Assembly: GCF_000271665.2 (NCBI RefSeq)
Contig: NZ_CP010978.1
Coordinates: forward strand, 528,501-592,500
Length of the DNA stretch: 64,000 nt
Reading direction: 5' to 3'
Source: Pelosinus fermentans JBW45
Lineage (GTDB): Bacteria; Bacillota; Negativicutes; DSM-13327
Positions 17,804 to 27,696 of this stretch are shown piece by piece. The notes under the pieces are model-generated. The model made no database searches, was not told the DNA's origin, and saw only the letters and a program-made list of their open reading frames with translations. How positions within the stretch are numbered: the stretch's first letter is position 1; the number at the start of each line of letters is the position of its first letter. The translations under genes were made by a program, and so were the position numbers.

Positions 17804-19702
17804 ATGGCAGTTCCTATTTCACCAATCAGCCAAGAGGATTTATATTTGTTTCATGAAGGCAGTAACTTTCGAAGCTATCAGTTACTGGGAGCTCATGTTC
17901 TCACCGAGAATGGTGAACAAGGTGTGCGCTTTACTGTATGGGCACCAAATGCACAAGGAGTACGAGTTGTCGGAGATTTTAATGCCTGGCAGGGCAAGGG
18001 TCATAAGATGAATCGCGTAGGGGCATCAGGTGTATGGATGCTGTTTATTCCGGGTCTTATGGCAGGAGATATCTATAAATATGAAATACAGACTGCTGGC
18101 GGACAGACGCTTATAAAGGCGGACCCTTATGCTTTCTATGCCCAGCTTCGACCGGAAACCGCTTCTGTGGTTTGCAATTTAAACGGCTATCAATGGAAAG
18201 ATACAAAATGGCAGTCAAGGAAGGCGAAACCAGTGAATCAGCAGCCTCTATTGATTTATGAGGTGCATTTAGGATCTTGGCGGCGAGGTGTAGACAACAC
18301 TGTGCTGACATATCGTGAGCTGGCAGAGCTTCTTCCACAATATGCATCTTCTATGGGCTATTCGCACATTGAGATCATGCCTGTTGCCGAACACCCTTTT
18401 GATGGTTCTTGGGGCTATCAAGCGACGGGATATTATGCCATCACCAGTCGCTACGGTACGCCAGAAGATTTTATGTATTTGGTTGATGTCTGTCATGAAT
18501 ATGAAATTGGTGTGATCGTAGACTGGGTACCAGGGCATTTTTGCAAAGATGATCATGGACTTAGGCAGTTTGATGGTACTGCATTATACGAGTATGCTGA
18601 TGCCCAGCGGGCAGAGAATAAAGGCTGGGGTACTGCCAATTTCGATTTAGGACGTACGGAAGTCCTGAGTTTTCTTATCTCCAATGCTGTATTCTGGCTG
18701 GATGTCTATCATATTGATGGTATACGGGTTGATGCGGTTTCTAATATTTTGTATTTAAATTATGGCAGGGAAGCTGGGGATTGGACACCTAATCAATATG
18801 GGGGTGATGGCAATCTAGAAGGGGCAGCTTTTTTGCGAAAACTAAATGAAGTTGTGTTTGCCCAGCGGCCTAATGTGCTTATGATGGCAGAAGAGTCAAC
18901 TTCTTGGCCCATGGTATCTTGGCCGACCTATAGCGGCGGCTTGGGTTTTAACTTCAAATGGAATATGGGTTGGATGAATGATATGCTGCGATATATGGAA
19001 ATCGACCCAGTTCATCGAAAATGGAATCATCATTTGTTAACCTTTTCGTTTATGTATGCTTTTTCAGAAAATTTCATTCTGCCTTTATCTCACGATGAAG
19101 TGGTTCATGGAAAGAAATCAATGCTCAATAAAATGCCTGGTGACTATTGGCAGAAATTTGCCAATCTGCGTGCTTTTTATGGCTATTGGATGGCTCACCC
19201 GGGAAAGAAATTGTTATTTATGGGCAGTGAATTTGGTCAATTCATTGAGTGGCAGGATCATGAGAGTCTGGATTGGCACTTGGTGGAATCCCCTATGCAT
19301 GAAAAACTGCAGGAGTATTGCCGCAGGCTAAATCATTTTTATAAAAAGGAAAGATCTTTGTGGGTAGTAGATGGCAATTGGCAAGGATTTGAATGGATCG
19401 ACTGCAGTGACTATACGCAAAGCGTGATTTGTTTTATGCGTAAGACTGCTAGTCCAGAGGAAACGTTAATTGTGGTGTGTAATTTTACACCTAACGTGCA
19501 TCAGACATACCGAATCGGCGTACCTGCCGAAGGATCTTACCTAGAAATCTTTAATAGTGATTGGGAGGAGTTCGGCGGATCGGGACAAAAGAATACAGGA
19601 GTATTAGCAGCAGAAGAGACGGTTTGGCATAATCATTCTCACTCCTTGGTGATCACCCTTCCGCCCTTGGCTACTATCTATCTAAAAAAGACTAAGAAAT
19701 GA
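17804..19702 (+). CDS. glgB: 1,4-alpha-glucan branching enzyme
   Basis: This 632-residue GH13 enzyme makes alpha-1,6 branches in glycogen. A CBM48-type N-terminal domain (about 30-115, VRFTVWAPNAQGVRVVGDFNAW) precedes the catalytic barrel. Catalytic residues are visible: the nucleophile in GIRVDAVSN, the acid in MAEESTSWP and the transition-state pair in LPLSHDEVVHGKKS. The start follows GGGGAGG, 29 nt after glgP. It lacks the extra N1 domain of long enteric branching enzymes, as is usual in Bacillota. Confidence 0.96.
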   Translation: MAVPISPISQEDLYLFHEGSNFRSYQLLGAHVLTENGEQGVRFTVWAPNAQGVRVVGDFNAWQGKGHKMNRVGASGVWMLFIPGLMAGDIYKYEIQTAGGQTLIKADPYAFYAQLRPETASVVCNLNGYQWKDTKWQSRKAKPVNQQPLLIYEVHLGSWRRGVDNTVLTYRELAELLPQYASSMGYSHIEIMPVAEHPFDGSWGYQATGYYAITSRYGTPEDFMYLVDVCHEYEIGVIVDWVPGHFCKDDHGLRQFDGTALYEYADAQRAENKGWGTANFDLGRTEVLSFLISNAVFWLDVYHIDGIRVDAVSNILYLNYGREAGDWTPNQYGGDGNLEGAAFLRKLNEVVFAQRPNVLMMAEESTSWPMVSWPTYSGGLGFNFKWNMGWMNDMLRYMEIDPVHRKWNHHLLTFSFMYAFSENFILPLSHDEVVHGKKSMLNKMPGDYWQKFANLRAFYGYWMAHPGKKLLFMGSEFGQFIEWQDHESLDWHLVESPMHEKLQEYCRRLNHFYKKERSLWVVDGNWQGFEWIDCSDYTQSVICFMRKTASPEETLIVVCNFTPNVHQTYRIGVPAEGSYLEIFNSDWEEFGGSGQKNTGVLAAEETVWHNHSHSLVITLPPLATIYLKKTKK

Positions 19703-19784
19703 GCGGAAGGTAGCGTCCTAGAAATAAACATAAAGGTGTTGGAATAGAAGTTGTGAAAGACTTTTAATAGTAGGGGGCGTTATT

Positions 19785-20996
19785 ATGCACAAAAAAGCAT
19801 GTGTAGCTATGTTATTGGCAGGTGGACAAGGAAGTCGTCTTGGTATTTTGACACAGAAGTTAGCCAAACCGGCAGTTCCCTTTGGCGGTAAGTACCGTAT
19901 TATTGATTTTCCCTTAAGCAATTGTAATAACTCAGGAATTGACACGGTTGGTGTGCTTACCCAGTACAAGCCCTTGGCCTTAAATAGTTATATCGGTATT
20001 GGCAGTGCTTGGGATTTGGATCGAATGAACGGCGGTGTGTTTGTACTTCCTCCTTATGTAAAAGAGCAGGGGGGAGAATGGTATAAAGGTACGGCAGATG
20101 CGATTTGTCAGAACAGCAATTTTATTGATCGGTTTAATCCGGAAACCGTACTCATATTATCAGGAGATCATATTTATAAAATGGACTACTCATTGATGCT
20201 GGAATTTCATCAAAAGCAGCAGGCCGATGCTACCATTGCGGTTATTGAAGTTCCTTTTGATGAAGCCAGCCGGTTTGGAATTATGAACACAGACAAAGAA
20301 CAGCGTATTATTGATTTTGAGGAAAAACCTGCAGAACCAAAAAGTAATTTGGCATCTATGGGAATTTATATATTTAGTTGGCCCGTTTTAAAAAAATATT
20401 TGTTCGAAGACGAGCTTAATCAAAGTTCAACTCATGACTTTGGTCATGATATTATTCCTAAAATGCTGGCAGATAAACGCAACCTTAGGGCCTATTCTTT
20501 CAGAGGATACTGGAAGGATGTAGGAACCGTAGAAAGTTATTGGCAGGCGAATATGGATTTGTTGGGAGAGAGACCCGAGCTGAATTTATATGATTCAAAG
20601 TGGCGTATTTATTCTTCGAACTCTCCGCGGCCGCCTCATTATACTTCTACCACGGCTAAAATCACGAATTCGATTATTGCAGAGGGATGTTTGATTTTAG
20701 GTGAAGTAGAAAATTCCATCCTTTTCCCAGATGTTTATGTCGGACCAGGTGCTAAGGTGAAAAATTCAATTATTATGTCTGGTGCACATATTGAAGATCA
20801 TGTTGTGACGGACAAGGCGATTATTGGACGTAAAACAGTACTGAAACAAGGAACAGTAATAGCTGCTAAGAAGCTGGATGGGCAGCAGAAGATTGTAGTA
20901 TTGGATATTGATATGATTATTCCACCCCATACTACGATTGAGGCAAGTCTTTCATGCAGTCCACCAGAAGATGCGCTTTGCAAAAGGGAGGAATAA
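19785..20996 (+). CDS. glgC: Glucose-1-phosphate adenylyltransferase, second copy
   Basis: This 403-residue enzyme is highly similar to the copy at 10279 and keeps all catalytic motifs: GGQGSRLG (14-21), [12 protein letters not shown] and [18 protein letters not shown]. The C-terminus is a few residues longer and diverges in the last 20 positions. It is preceded by AGGGGGCG and lies 82 nt after glgB. With GlgD immediately after, it forms the second GlgCD set of the window, placed next to glycogen synthase. Confidence 0.95.
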   Translation: MHKKACVAMLLAGGQGSRLGILTQKLAKPAVPFGGKYRIIDFPLSNCNNSGIDTVGVLTQYKPLALNSYIGIGSAWDLDRMNGGVFVLPPYVKEQGGEWYKGTADAICQNSNFIDRFNPETVLILSGDHIYKMDYSLMLEFHQKQQADATIAVIEVPFDEASRFGIMNTDKEQRIIDFEEKPAEPKSNLASMGIYIFSWPVLKKYLFEDELNQSSTHDFGHDIIPKMLADKRNLRAYSFRGYWKDVGTVESYWQANMDLLGERPELNLYDSKWRIYSSNSPRPPHYTSTTAKITNSIIAEGCLILGEVENSILFPDVYVGPGAKVKNSIIMSGAHIEDHVVTDKAIIGRKTVLKQGTVIAAKKLDGQQKIVVLDIDMIIPPHTTIEASLSCSPPEDALCKREE

Positions 20997-20999
20997 GAT

Positions 21000-22118
21000 A
21001 TGATCGATTTAATGGGGATTATCAACCTCAATGAAGCAGAAGAACATTTAGGAGAATTAAGCCGTTCTCGTTCATTGGCCTCAATTCCCTTTGCTGGACG
21101 CTACCGTTTAATTGATTTTGTTCTGTCCAATATGGTGAATTCAGAAATTTCTAATGTGGGAATCTTTATTCAACATAAGTATCGTTCTTTGGTAGATCAT
21201 TTACGTTCCGGCAAGGATTGGGATTTAGCACGTAAACGGGACGGACTCTTTGTTTTGCCGCCGGCTTATACCCGAACTCCGATGCAGGTTCATCGGGGCG
21301 ATGTAGACAACTTATACAGCAATTTAGATTATCTTTATCAAAGCCGTCAGAAGTATGTTATCATTGCTGGCGCCAACATTGTAAGCAATATGGATTATCG
21401 AGGGATCTTAGAATATCATAAAAATACCCAGGCCGATATTACTGTTTTATATACAAAAGCAAATTGTGGAACTCATGATTGTGTAAGATCTAATATTTTA
21501 GGACTTGGCCCAGAGGGGCGGGTTCTTACTATCAGTGAATTTAAAGATACAGGCGGTTATCAAAATATGTCCATTGACATGTTTATTATGAAAAAAGACC
21601 TGTTGATTGAATTGGTGAATCAGTGTATTGCCCGTGGCGATTATGATTTTGTAAAGCATTGTATCATTAAGAATGTTAAGAGGTTAAAAGTATACGGATA
21701 TCATCATCCAGGTTATGTAGCGCGGATTAGTTCTCTGCAAAGTTACTTTCAACACAGCATGGAATTACTCAATCCTCACATTTGGAAGGAGCTATTCTTT
21801 AAATCGGGATTAATTTATACAAAGGTCAAGGATGAAGCACCTGCAAAATATATGCATGAAACGGAGGTGACGAACTCTTTAATTGCCAGTGGATGCTATG
21901 TGGAAGGAAAAGTCGAAAATAGTATTTTATTTCGGGGCGTAAAAGTACATAAGGGAGCATATATTAAAAATAGTGTTATTATGCAGAAAGGGAATATCGG
22001 TCCAGGAGTGATCCTCGAAAATGTTATTTGTGATAAGGATGTTCATATTACATCTAATAAGCAGTTAAAGGGTGAGTACAGTTATCCCCTTGTAATCAAG
22101 AAAGGACGGGTGATTTAA
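21000..22118 (+). CDS. glgD: GlgD, non-catalytic ADP-glucose pyrophosphorylase subunit, second copy
   Basis: This 372-residue GlgD-type subunit lacks the GGxGxRL loop and has AGANIVSN in place of the catalytic SGDHIY, as in the first copy. The beta-helix segment FRGVKVHKGAYIKNSVIMQKG is nearly identical to the first copy. It starts 3 nt after the glgC stop and ends 2 nt before glgA, so glgC-glgD-glgA are tightly coupled. Its likely role is regulating the adjacent GlgC. Confidence 0.93.
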   Translation: MIDLMGIINLNEAEEHLGELSRSRSLASIPFAGRYRLIDFVLSNMVNSEISNVGIFIQHKYRSLVDHLRSGKDWDLARKRDGLFVLPPAYTRTPMQVHRGDVDNLYSNLDYLYQSRQKYVIIAGANIVSNMDYRGILEYHKNTQADITVLYTKANCGTHDCVRSNILGLGPEGRVLTISEFKDTGGYQNMSIDMFIMKKDLLIELVNQCIARGDYDFVKHCIIKNVKRLKVYGYHHPGYVARISSLQSYFQHSMELLNPHIWKELFFKSGLIYTKVKDEAPAKYMHETEVTNSLIASGCYVEGKVENSILFRGVKVHKGAYIKNSVIMQKGNIGPGVILENVICDKDVHITSNKQLKGEYSYPLVIKKGRVI

Positions 22119-22120
22119 CT

Positions 22121-23587
22121 ATGACAAAAGTATTAATCGCAGCCGCTGAAGCGGTACCTTTTGCAAAAACAGGTGGATTAGGAGACGTTATTGGTTCATT
22201 ACCGAAAGAGCTGATTAAGCAAGGTGTGGATGCTAGGGTTATTATGCCTAATTATCAAGATATACCCGAGGGCTTTAAGTCACAAATGGTGTTTAAAAAT
22301 CACTTTTTTGTGCAGGTTGGCTGGCGGCAGCAATATTGCGGGATTTTAGAATTCGTTTATGAAGGTGTAACCTTCTATTTCGCGGATAATGAGTATTATT
22401 TTAAACGACATGGCTTTTATGGTTATGGGGATGATGCGGAACGCTTTGGTTTCTTTTGCCGTGCGGTATTAGAGGCTTTGGACAAAATCGATTTTATGCC
22501 AGACATCATTCATTGTCACGATTGGCATACTGGAATGATTAGCGTGTTGTTAGATGCTCATTATCGGGAGAGACCGAAGTATAAAAAAATCAAAACCTTA
22601 TTTACCATTCACAATTTAAAATATCAGGGTGTATTTTCCCAAGACATATTACATGATATTTTGAGTCTAGACTGGACATATTTCACTCCTGAAGGTGTGG
22701 AATTCCACAAAGCTGTTAACTTCATGAAGGGCGGTTTGGCATATGCAGATATGATTTCTACTGTCAGCAGAACATATGCCAAGGAAATCCAAGATCCTTA
22801 TTTTGGTGAAGAACTAGATGGATTCTTACGGAAGCGTCAAAATCGTTTAGTGGGCATTGTAAATGGCATTGATTATGCTGTATATAATCCAGCGACGGAT
22901 AAGCTGATTTCCAGTACTTATGATGTGAATACCTTAGAGAAGAAAAAGCAAAATAAGCTTGAACTACAAGCTCGCTTGGGCTTACCTGTCAGGGAAGATG
23001 TACCGGTCATTGCTATCGTTTCTCGCTTAGTGAGTGCCAAGGGATTGGATTTAGTCGAAAGAATGTTTCAGGATCTGGTGAAACAGGCCGCAATTGCTGG
23101 AAAGGATACCTATGATATTCAATTAGTGGTTTTAGGGACTGGCGAAGCGAGGTATGAGAATTTCTTTAAGTACATGGCCTGGCAGTATCCTGGTAAAGTA
23201 TCTGCCAATATCATGTTTGATGAAGATTTAGCTCATCAAATTTATGCTGGCGCTGATATGTTCCTGATGCCTTCCTTATACGAACCTTGCGGTATTGGTC
23301 AACTAATCGCAATGCGTTATGGCTGCTTGCCAATTGTGAGGGAAATTGGTGGTCTGCGGGATACAGTTCGGTCGTATAATCAAGAGATCTGCGAAGGAAA
23401 TGGTTTTACTTTTGTAAACTATAATGCTCATGAAATGGCAGATACAATCAATTGGGCACTAAGAACATTCCAAGATAAGGAATGCTGGAATAAAATAGTG
23501 AAAAATGCAATGCAAAGCGATTATAGTTGGCAAAAATCAGCTAAACAATACAAGGAAATGTATCAAAAATTAATAAAACAGGCGTGA
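22121..23587 (+). CDS. glgA: Glycogen synthase (ADP-glucose type, GT5)
   Basis: This 488-residue GT5 enzyme extends alpha-1,4-glucan from ADP-glucose. The ADP-glucose-binding KTGGLGDVIGSLPKEL motif is near residues 16-31. The C-terminal GT-B half has PSLYEPCGIGQLIAMRYG and REIGGLRDTV. Length and motifs are standard. It starts 2 nt after glgD and is followed by 90 nt without a terminator before the GH13-GH77 fusion, which may be part of the same transcript. Confidence 0.96.
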   Translation: MTKVLIAAAEAVPFAKTGGLGDVIGSLPKELIKQGVDARVIMPNYQDIPEGFKSQMVFKNHFFVQVGWRQQYCGILEFVYEGVTFYFADNEYYFKRHGFYGYGDDAERFGFFCRAVLEALDKIDFMPDIIHCHDWHTGMISVLLDAHYRERPKYKKIKTLFTIHNLKYQGVFSQDILHDILSLDWTYFTPEGVEFHKAVNFMKGGLAYADMISTVSRTYAKEIQDPYFGEELDGFLRKRQNRLVGIVNGIDYAVYNPATDKLISSTYDVNTLEKKKQNKLELQARLGLPVREDVPVIAIVSRLVSAKGLDLVERMFQDLVKQAAIAGKDTYDIQLVVLGTGEARYENFFKYMAWQYPGKVSANIMFDEDLAHQIYAGADMFLMPSLYEPCGIGQLIAMRYGCLPIVREIGGLRDTVRSYNQEICEGNGFTFVNYNAHEMADTINWALRTFQDKECWNKIVKNAMQSDYSWQKSAKQYKEMYQKLIKQA

Positions 23588-23677
23588 TGGTAGAGATATA
23601 GCTTTACGAGAGAGAAGGCAGAGAACAGTTCTGATGATCTTATCAGTACGTATTTTCTAACGAGTGAGGGATATAAT

Positions 23678-26600
23678 ATGAAGCAAGAATTAATTCTTCA
23701 TGATTCACAATTGGAGTTTTTTCGCAGCCCCTTTGGGGCTGTTTGTTGTAATCAACCTCTTCTTCTTCATTTGAAAATACAGAGTTCTGTTACTCCTGTA
23801 AGTGTTGTACTTCGTTTATGGCGAGAGGATCGGGGTGAAGAAAAAATCTCGATGAAGAGGTTAGAGGATTCAGGACAGGCGCTACTCTATCAAGTACAGC
23901 TGAATGCTCCCTTAGCTCCTTGCATTATGTGGTATTATTTTATTATTCAGCTGGAGGATACGGTATATTATTATGGAAATCAGCCTGATCGTCTAGGGGG
24001 AATCGGCCAATTATATGAGACAGAACCTCCCGGTTATCAAATTACTGTATATAAGAAGGGAGCCGTTACCCCTGACTGGTTTAAAGGATCTGTAATGTAT
24101 CAAATTTTTCCGGATCGCTTTTATAAGGAAACAGCAGAAGGACAGGTCTTAGCGGCCCCCAAAGGAAGCGTCATTCACGCCCATTGGGATAATCATCCTT
24201 ATTATATTCGTGATGCAGATACGGGACGGATCGTGTCCTATGACTTTTTTGGAGGAAATTTGCAGGGGGTTATTGCAAAACTGCCCTATTTGAAGGAACT
24301 AGGTATTAGTGTCATTTACTTTAACCCTATCTTTGCATCCCCTAGCAATCATCGCTACGATACCGGGGACTATAAAACCATAGATGCCATGCTTGGTAAC
24401 AACCAAACTTTCACGGCATTATGCGATAAAGCAAAAGAATATGGTATTGCTGTAATTTTAGATGGTGTTTTTAGTCATACGGGCAGTGACAGCATTTATT
24501 TCAATCGGGAAGGAAATTATCCTGCGGTGGGTGCTTATCAATCCAAAGAGTCTCCTTATTATAATTGGTATCGCTTTAAAGAGTATCCCCACTCTTATGA
24601 GGCTTGGTGGGGGATTGACACAATGCCCAATGTGGAAGAGAATGAACCTTCTTATATTGATTATATAATTGAAGGAAAGAATAGTGTGATTAGAAAGTGG
24701 CTGCAGCTGGGAGCTAAAGGTTGGCGTCTTGATGTGGCGGATGAGCTGCCGGATGAATTTATAAAAAAGATCTATAAAACCATGAAAAATACGGACCCAG
24801 ACAGCGTACTCATTGGTGAGGTCTGGGAAGATGCTTCTAATAAAGAGAGCTACGGAAAACTTAGAAAGTATCTACAGGGGGATGAATTGGATTCGGTCAT
24901 GAATTATCCTTTCCGCGGAATTGTACTGGATTTTATTCTTGGCGCGATTGGTGCTCCTGCTGTTCATCGACGATTTATGAGTCTGGCAGAAAATTATCCT
25001 CGTCAAAACTTTTATGCGATGATGAATTTAATTGGCAGTCATGATGTAGCGAGGGTACTAACCTTATTGGGAGAGGCCCCCTCTCCAGACAGTCTAACTG
25101 TTGCTCAGCAGGCCGTATATCGTCTGCCTGCTGATAAACGTCAATTAGGAATTGCTAGATTGAAGATATTGGTTTTATGGCAAATGACCTTTCCCGGTGT
25201 TCCCTGCATTTATTATGGGGATGAGGCTGGTGTAGAAGGTTACAAGGACCCTTTCAATCGCAGTACGTATCCATGGGGTCAAGAAGATCAGGAAATGCTG
25301 GCTTGGTATAAACAAGTGATTGCAGTGCACAATCGTTACGATATTTTCAAAACAGGAGAATGGATTTCCCTGCCTGCTCATGAGCAGGTATATGGGTATA
25401 TTCGTAAAATTAGTAACGGCAAGAATGTTTTTAGTCAATCAGCTCAGGATAATACGGCAGTGATATTATTAAATTCGAGTGTAGATCAATCCATAACCGT
25501 GGAACTTCCTATTCGCAAGTGGTGCCATGGTGTCATGGTAGATATACTAAATAATAACCAGGAAATACGGATTGTAAAAGGAATGTTGACGGTATGCTTA
25601 CAGCCTTTGGAAGGTAAGGTTCTCTTACAAGCGGAAAAAAGTTTTTTCCCGCGCCGAGCAGGAATACTCTTGCATCCGACTTCATTGCCTTCTAAATATG
25701 GTATTGGGGATTTGGGAAAAGAAGCGTACGAATTTATTGATTTTTTACATAAGAGCAAACAAAAATTGTGGCAGGTACTTCCGTTAAATCCAGTTGGGGA
25801 TAGTCATTCCCCCTATCAGTGCCCTTCCGCCTTTGCGGGCAATTCTCTGTTGATATCCTTAGATAAATTAGTGAGTTTAGGGCTGTTGAATGCACAAGAT
25901 CTAGGACAGGCCCCCGACTTTCAGGATGAGCAAGTTGCATTTTCTCAAGTAAAAGAATATAAGGAATCCTTATTATACAAAGCTTTTGGGAAATTTAGGA
26001 AGAAAAGTATATCGCAGGATTATGAGCGGTTTTGTACGGCACATCATGGCTGGCTATCGGAATATGCTTTGTTTATGGCGCTAAAAACCTATTTTAAGGG
26101 GCAGCCATGGCACCTGTGGTCTAGAGAAGTTGCTTTGCGGGAACCGGCAGCGCTGAAGCAGTATAAAGAATTACTGGCGGATGATATTGACTATTATACT
26201 TTTTTGCAATTTATCTTCTTTAGCCAATGGGAGGAAGTAAAGAGGTATGCGAACCAGCAGCAGGTCAATATTATTGGTGATATACCTATTTTTGTGGCCC
26301 ACGATAGTTGTGATGTCTGGGCAAATCAGCAGCTGTTTGATTTAGATGAAAATGGCAAGGCACAAACAGTGGCCGGGGTTCCACCCGATTATTTTAGTAA
26401 GACGGGTCAATTATGGGGTAATCCCCATTATCTCTGGGAAGAAATGGCCAAAGATGACTACCGCTGGTGGAGAGAACGGCTGCAAGTCTTATTTTCCTTA
26501 GTTGACATCGTCCGTGTAGATCATTTTCGCGGTTTTGAATCCTTTTGGGAAATTCCCGCTATAGCAGAAACTGCAGAGCAGGGGCAATGGGTAAAGGGAC

Positions 26601-27139
26601 CGGGGGAGAGATTCTTTCGTATTTTGCAAAAGCATTTAGGTCCATTGCCTATTATTGTAGAAGATTTGGGGATTATTACGCACGAAGTGGAAGATTTAAA
26701 ATATGAACTTTCTTTCCCAGGAATTAAGGTGCTGCAGTTTTCTTTTTGTTATGATGAACAGGGGAAATGCATACCTTTTACTTGTGAAAAAAATACGGTT
26801 GTATATACAGGAACCCATGACAATGACACAACCAGCAGCTGGTATGAAAAACTGCTGACAGAAGACCTGACATTAGCAACATGTATACAGCAGGAAATTG
26901 GTCTGTCTGAGGAAGAGAGGATTGCGCCTTATTGGAGATTTATAGAATTTTTATATAGCACTAATGCGGATACTGCCATTGTTCCCATGCAAGATATTTT
27001 AGGGTTGTCCGGTATAGCCAGAATGAATCTTCCTGGTACGGTAAGTGGTACAAATTGGGCATGGCGGCTGGATAAGAAGCTGCTGACCAATGATATCAGC
27101 AAAGATCTGGCTGCACTCACAGAAAAATATGCAAGGTAA
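23678..27139 (+). CDS. GH13 glucanase fused to GH77 4-alpha-glucanotransferase
   Basis: This 1153-residue protein joins two enzymes. Residues about 1-125 are an immunoglobulin-like N-domain of neopullulanase type. Residues about 135-640 form a GH13 catalytic domain with GWRLDVADELP (nucleophile), IGEVWED (acid) and LIGSHDVARVL. From about residue 655 a complete MalQ-like GH77 domain begins (RRAGILLHPTSLPSKYGIG), with ADP-independent transferase motifs VRVDHFRGFE, IVEDLGII and TGTHDNDTTSSW. One chain could thus cut or debranch glucan and shuffle the released maltodextrins. It follows glgA and probably feeds the phosphorylases. Such fusions are known in clostridia; the specificity of the GH13 half is uncertain. 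Confidence 0.93.
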   Translation: MKQELILHDSQLEFFRSPFGAVCCNQPLLLHLKIQSSVTPVSVVLRLWREDRGEEKISMKRLEDSGQALLYQVQLNAPLAPCIMWYYFIIQLEDTVYYYGNQPDRLGGIGQLYETEPPGYQITVYKKGAVTPDWFKGSVMYQIFPDRFYKETAEGQVLAAPKGSVIHAHWDNHPYYIRDADTGRIVSYDFFGGNLQGVIAKLPYLKELGISVIYFNPIFASPSNHRYDTGDYKTIDAMLGNNQTFTALCDKAKEYGIAVILDGVFSHTGSDSIYFNREGNYPAVGAYQSKESPYYNWYRFKEYPHSYEAWWGIDTMPNVEENEPSYIDYIIEGKNSVIRKWLQLGAKGWRLDVADELPDEFIKKIYKTMKNTDPDSVLIGEVWEDASNKESYGKLRKYLQGDELDSVMNYPFRGIVLDFILGAIGAPAVHRRFMSLAENYPRQNFYAMMNLIGSHDVARVLTLLGEAPSPDSLTVAQQAVYRLPADKRQLGIARLKILVLWQMTFPGVPCIYYGDEAGVEGYKDPFNRSTYPWGQEDQEMLAWYKQVIAVHNRYDIFKTGEWISLPAHEQVYGYIRKISNGKNVFSQSAQDNTAVILLNSSVDQSITVELPIRKWCHGVMVDILNNNQEIRIVKGMLTVCLQPLEGKVLLQAEKSFFPRRAGILLHPTSLPSKYGIGDLGKEAYEFIDFLHKSKQKLWQVLPLNPVGDSHSPYQCPSAFAGNSLLISLDKLVSLGLLNAQDLGQAPDFQDEQVAFSQVKEYKESLLYKAFGKFRKKSISQDYERFCTAHHGWLSEYALFMALKTYFKGQPWHLWSREVALREPAALKQYKELLADDIDYYTFLQFIFFSQWEEVKRYANQQQVNIIGDIPIFVAHDSCDVWANQQLFDLDENGKAQTVAGVPPDYFSKTGQLWGNPHYLWEEMAKDDYRWWRERLQVLFSLVDIVRVDHFRGFESFWEIPAIAETAEQGQWVKGPGERFFRILQKHLGPLPIIVEDLGIITHEVEDLKYELSFPGIKVLQFSFCYDEQGKCIPFTCEKNTVVYTGTHDNDTTSSWYEKLLTEDLTLATCIQQEIGLSEEERIAPYWRFIEFLYSTNADTAIVPMQDILGLSGIARMNLPGTVSGTNWAWRLDKKLLTNDISKDLAALTEKYAR

Positions 27140-27185
27140 TCATTGAAAAAAAAGATTATATAGAGGGGGAAAAATGTAAAAACTA

Positions 27186-27214
27186 TTGACGAGAAGGAGG
27201 TTCAATAGTAGAAT
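27186..27214 (+). promoter_or_regulatory. Sigma-A promoter of the Rrf2-cydAB operon
   Basis: TTGACG (27186-27191) and TAGAAT (27209-27214) are separated by 17 bp, close to consensus. A dyad lies just downstream of the -10, where a repressor could block initiation. Confidence 0.75.
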
Positions 27215-27221
27215 TAAATTA

Positions 27222-27236
27222 ATACCGAACCGGTAT
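27222..27236. promoter_or_regulatory. Dyad ATACCG-N3-CGGTAT, candidate Rrf2 operator
   Basis: The 6-bp arms are a perfect inverted repeat with a 3-bp centre, and outer TTAATAC/GTATTAA extends the symmetry. It is 7 bp after the -10 element of the Rrf2 gene's promoter, suggesting autoregulation and control of cydAB. Binding is inferred from position. Confidence 0.55.
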
Positions 27237-27264
27237 AGTATTAATTATAAAAGGAGGTATGTAC

Positions 27265-27687
27265 GTGCAGTTTAACCAAGCCACGGACTATGCTTTTCGC
27301 GTTATTATACATTTAGCAGAACTGCCTGAAGGAGAATTAGCCAATAGCCAGGCAATCGCTGAAGAGCAGAATATACCAATTGGATTTTTACAAAAGATTA
27401 TGCGTTCTTTAGTAAAAGGAGAATTGGTAAAATCCTATCGAGGAGTGGACGGAGGCTTTGTTTTGGCAACGTCGGCTGAAAAGATCAGCCTTTTAGATGT
27501 AATTGAAGTAATGGAGGGACCTTTGGATTTGCAACGATGCTTAAAAGAAGAGTCTGCCTGCACGAAGGGGTGCAATGCAAAATGCCCCGTACATACTTCA
27601 CTAGCTGTGATTCAAGCAAATTTTACAAAGGCTTTAAGTGAAGTCAATTTTGCTGGTTTGGTGGGAAAATATAAAGAGGAGAGGTAG
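27265..27687 (+). CDS. Rrf2-family transcriptional regulator with three-cysteine cluster
   Basis: This is a 140-residue winged-helix regulator of the Rrf2/IscR/NsrR family. The N-terminus is the usual QATDYAFRVIIHLAELPEG, and the recognition helix region is IPIGFLQKIMRSL. The C-terminal half has cysteines spaced as C-x3-C-x3-C (SACTKGCNAKCPVH), the family pattern for a redox- or NO-sensitive Fe-S cluster. ATG 27259 is only 1 nt from AAAGGAGG, so GTG 27265, 7 nt from it, is the better start. It is 9 nt upstream of cydA, so it likely senses oxygen or NO and controls cytochrome bd. Confidence 0.9.
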   Translation: MQFNQATDYAFRVIIHLAELPEGELANSQAIAEEQNIPIGFLQKIMRSLVKGELVKSYRGVDGGFVLATSAEKISLLDVIEVMEGPLDLQRCLKEESACTKGCNAKCPVHTSLAVIQANFTKALSEVNFAGLVGKYKEER

Positions 27688-27696
27688 GCGAAGAAT

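Noticed and set aside
17778-18011. Short open frame overlapping the glgB start
   Set aside because: It is out of frame with glgB, which has the better ribosome site and full homology.
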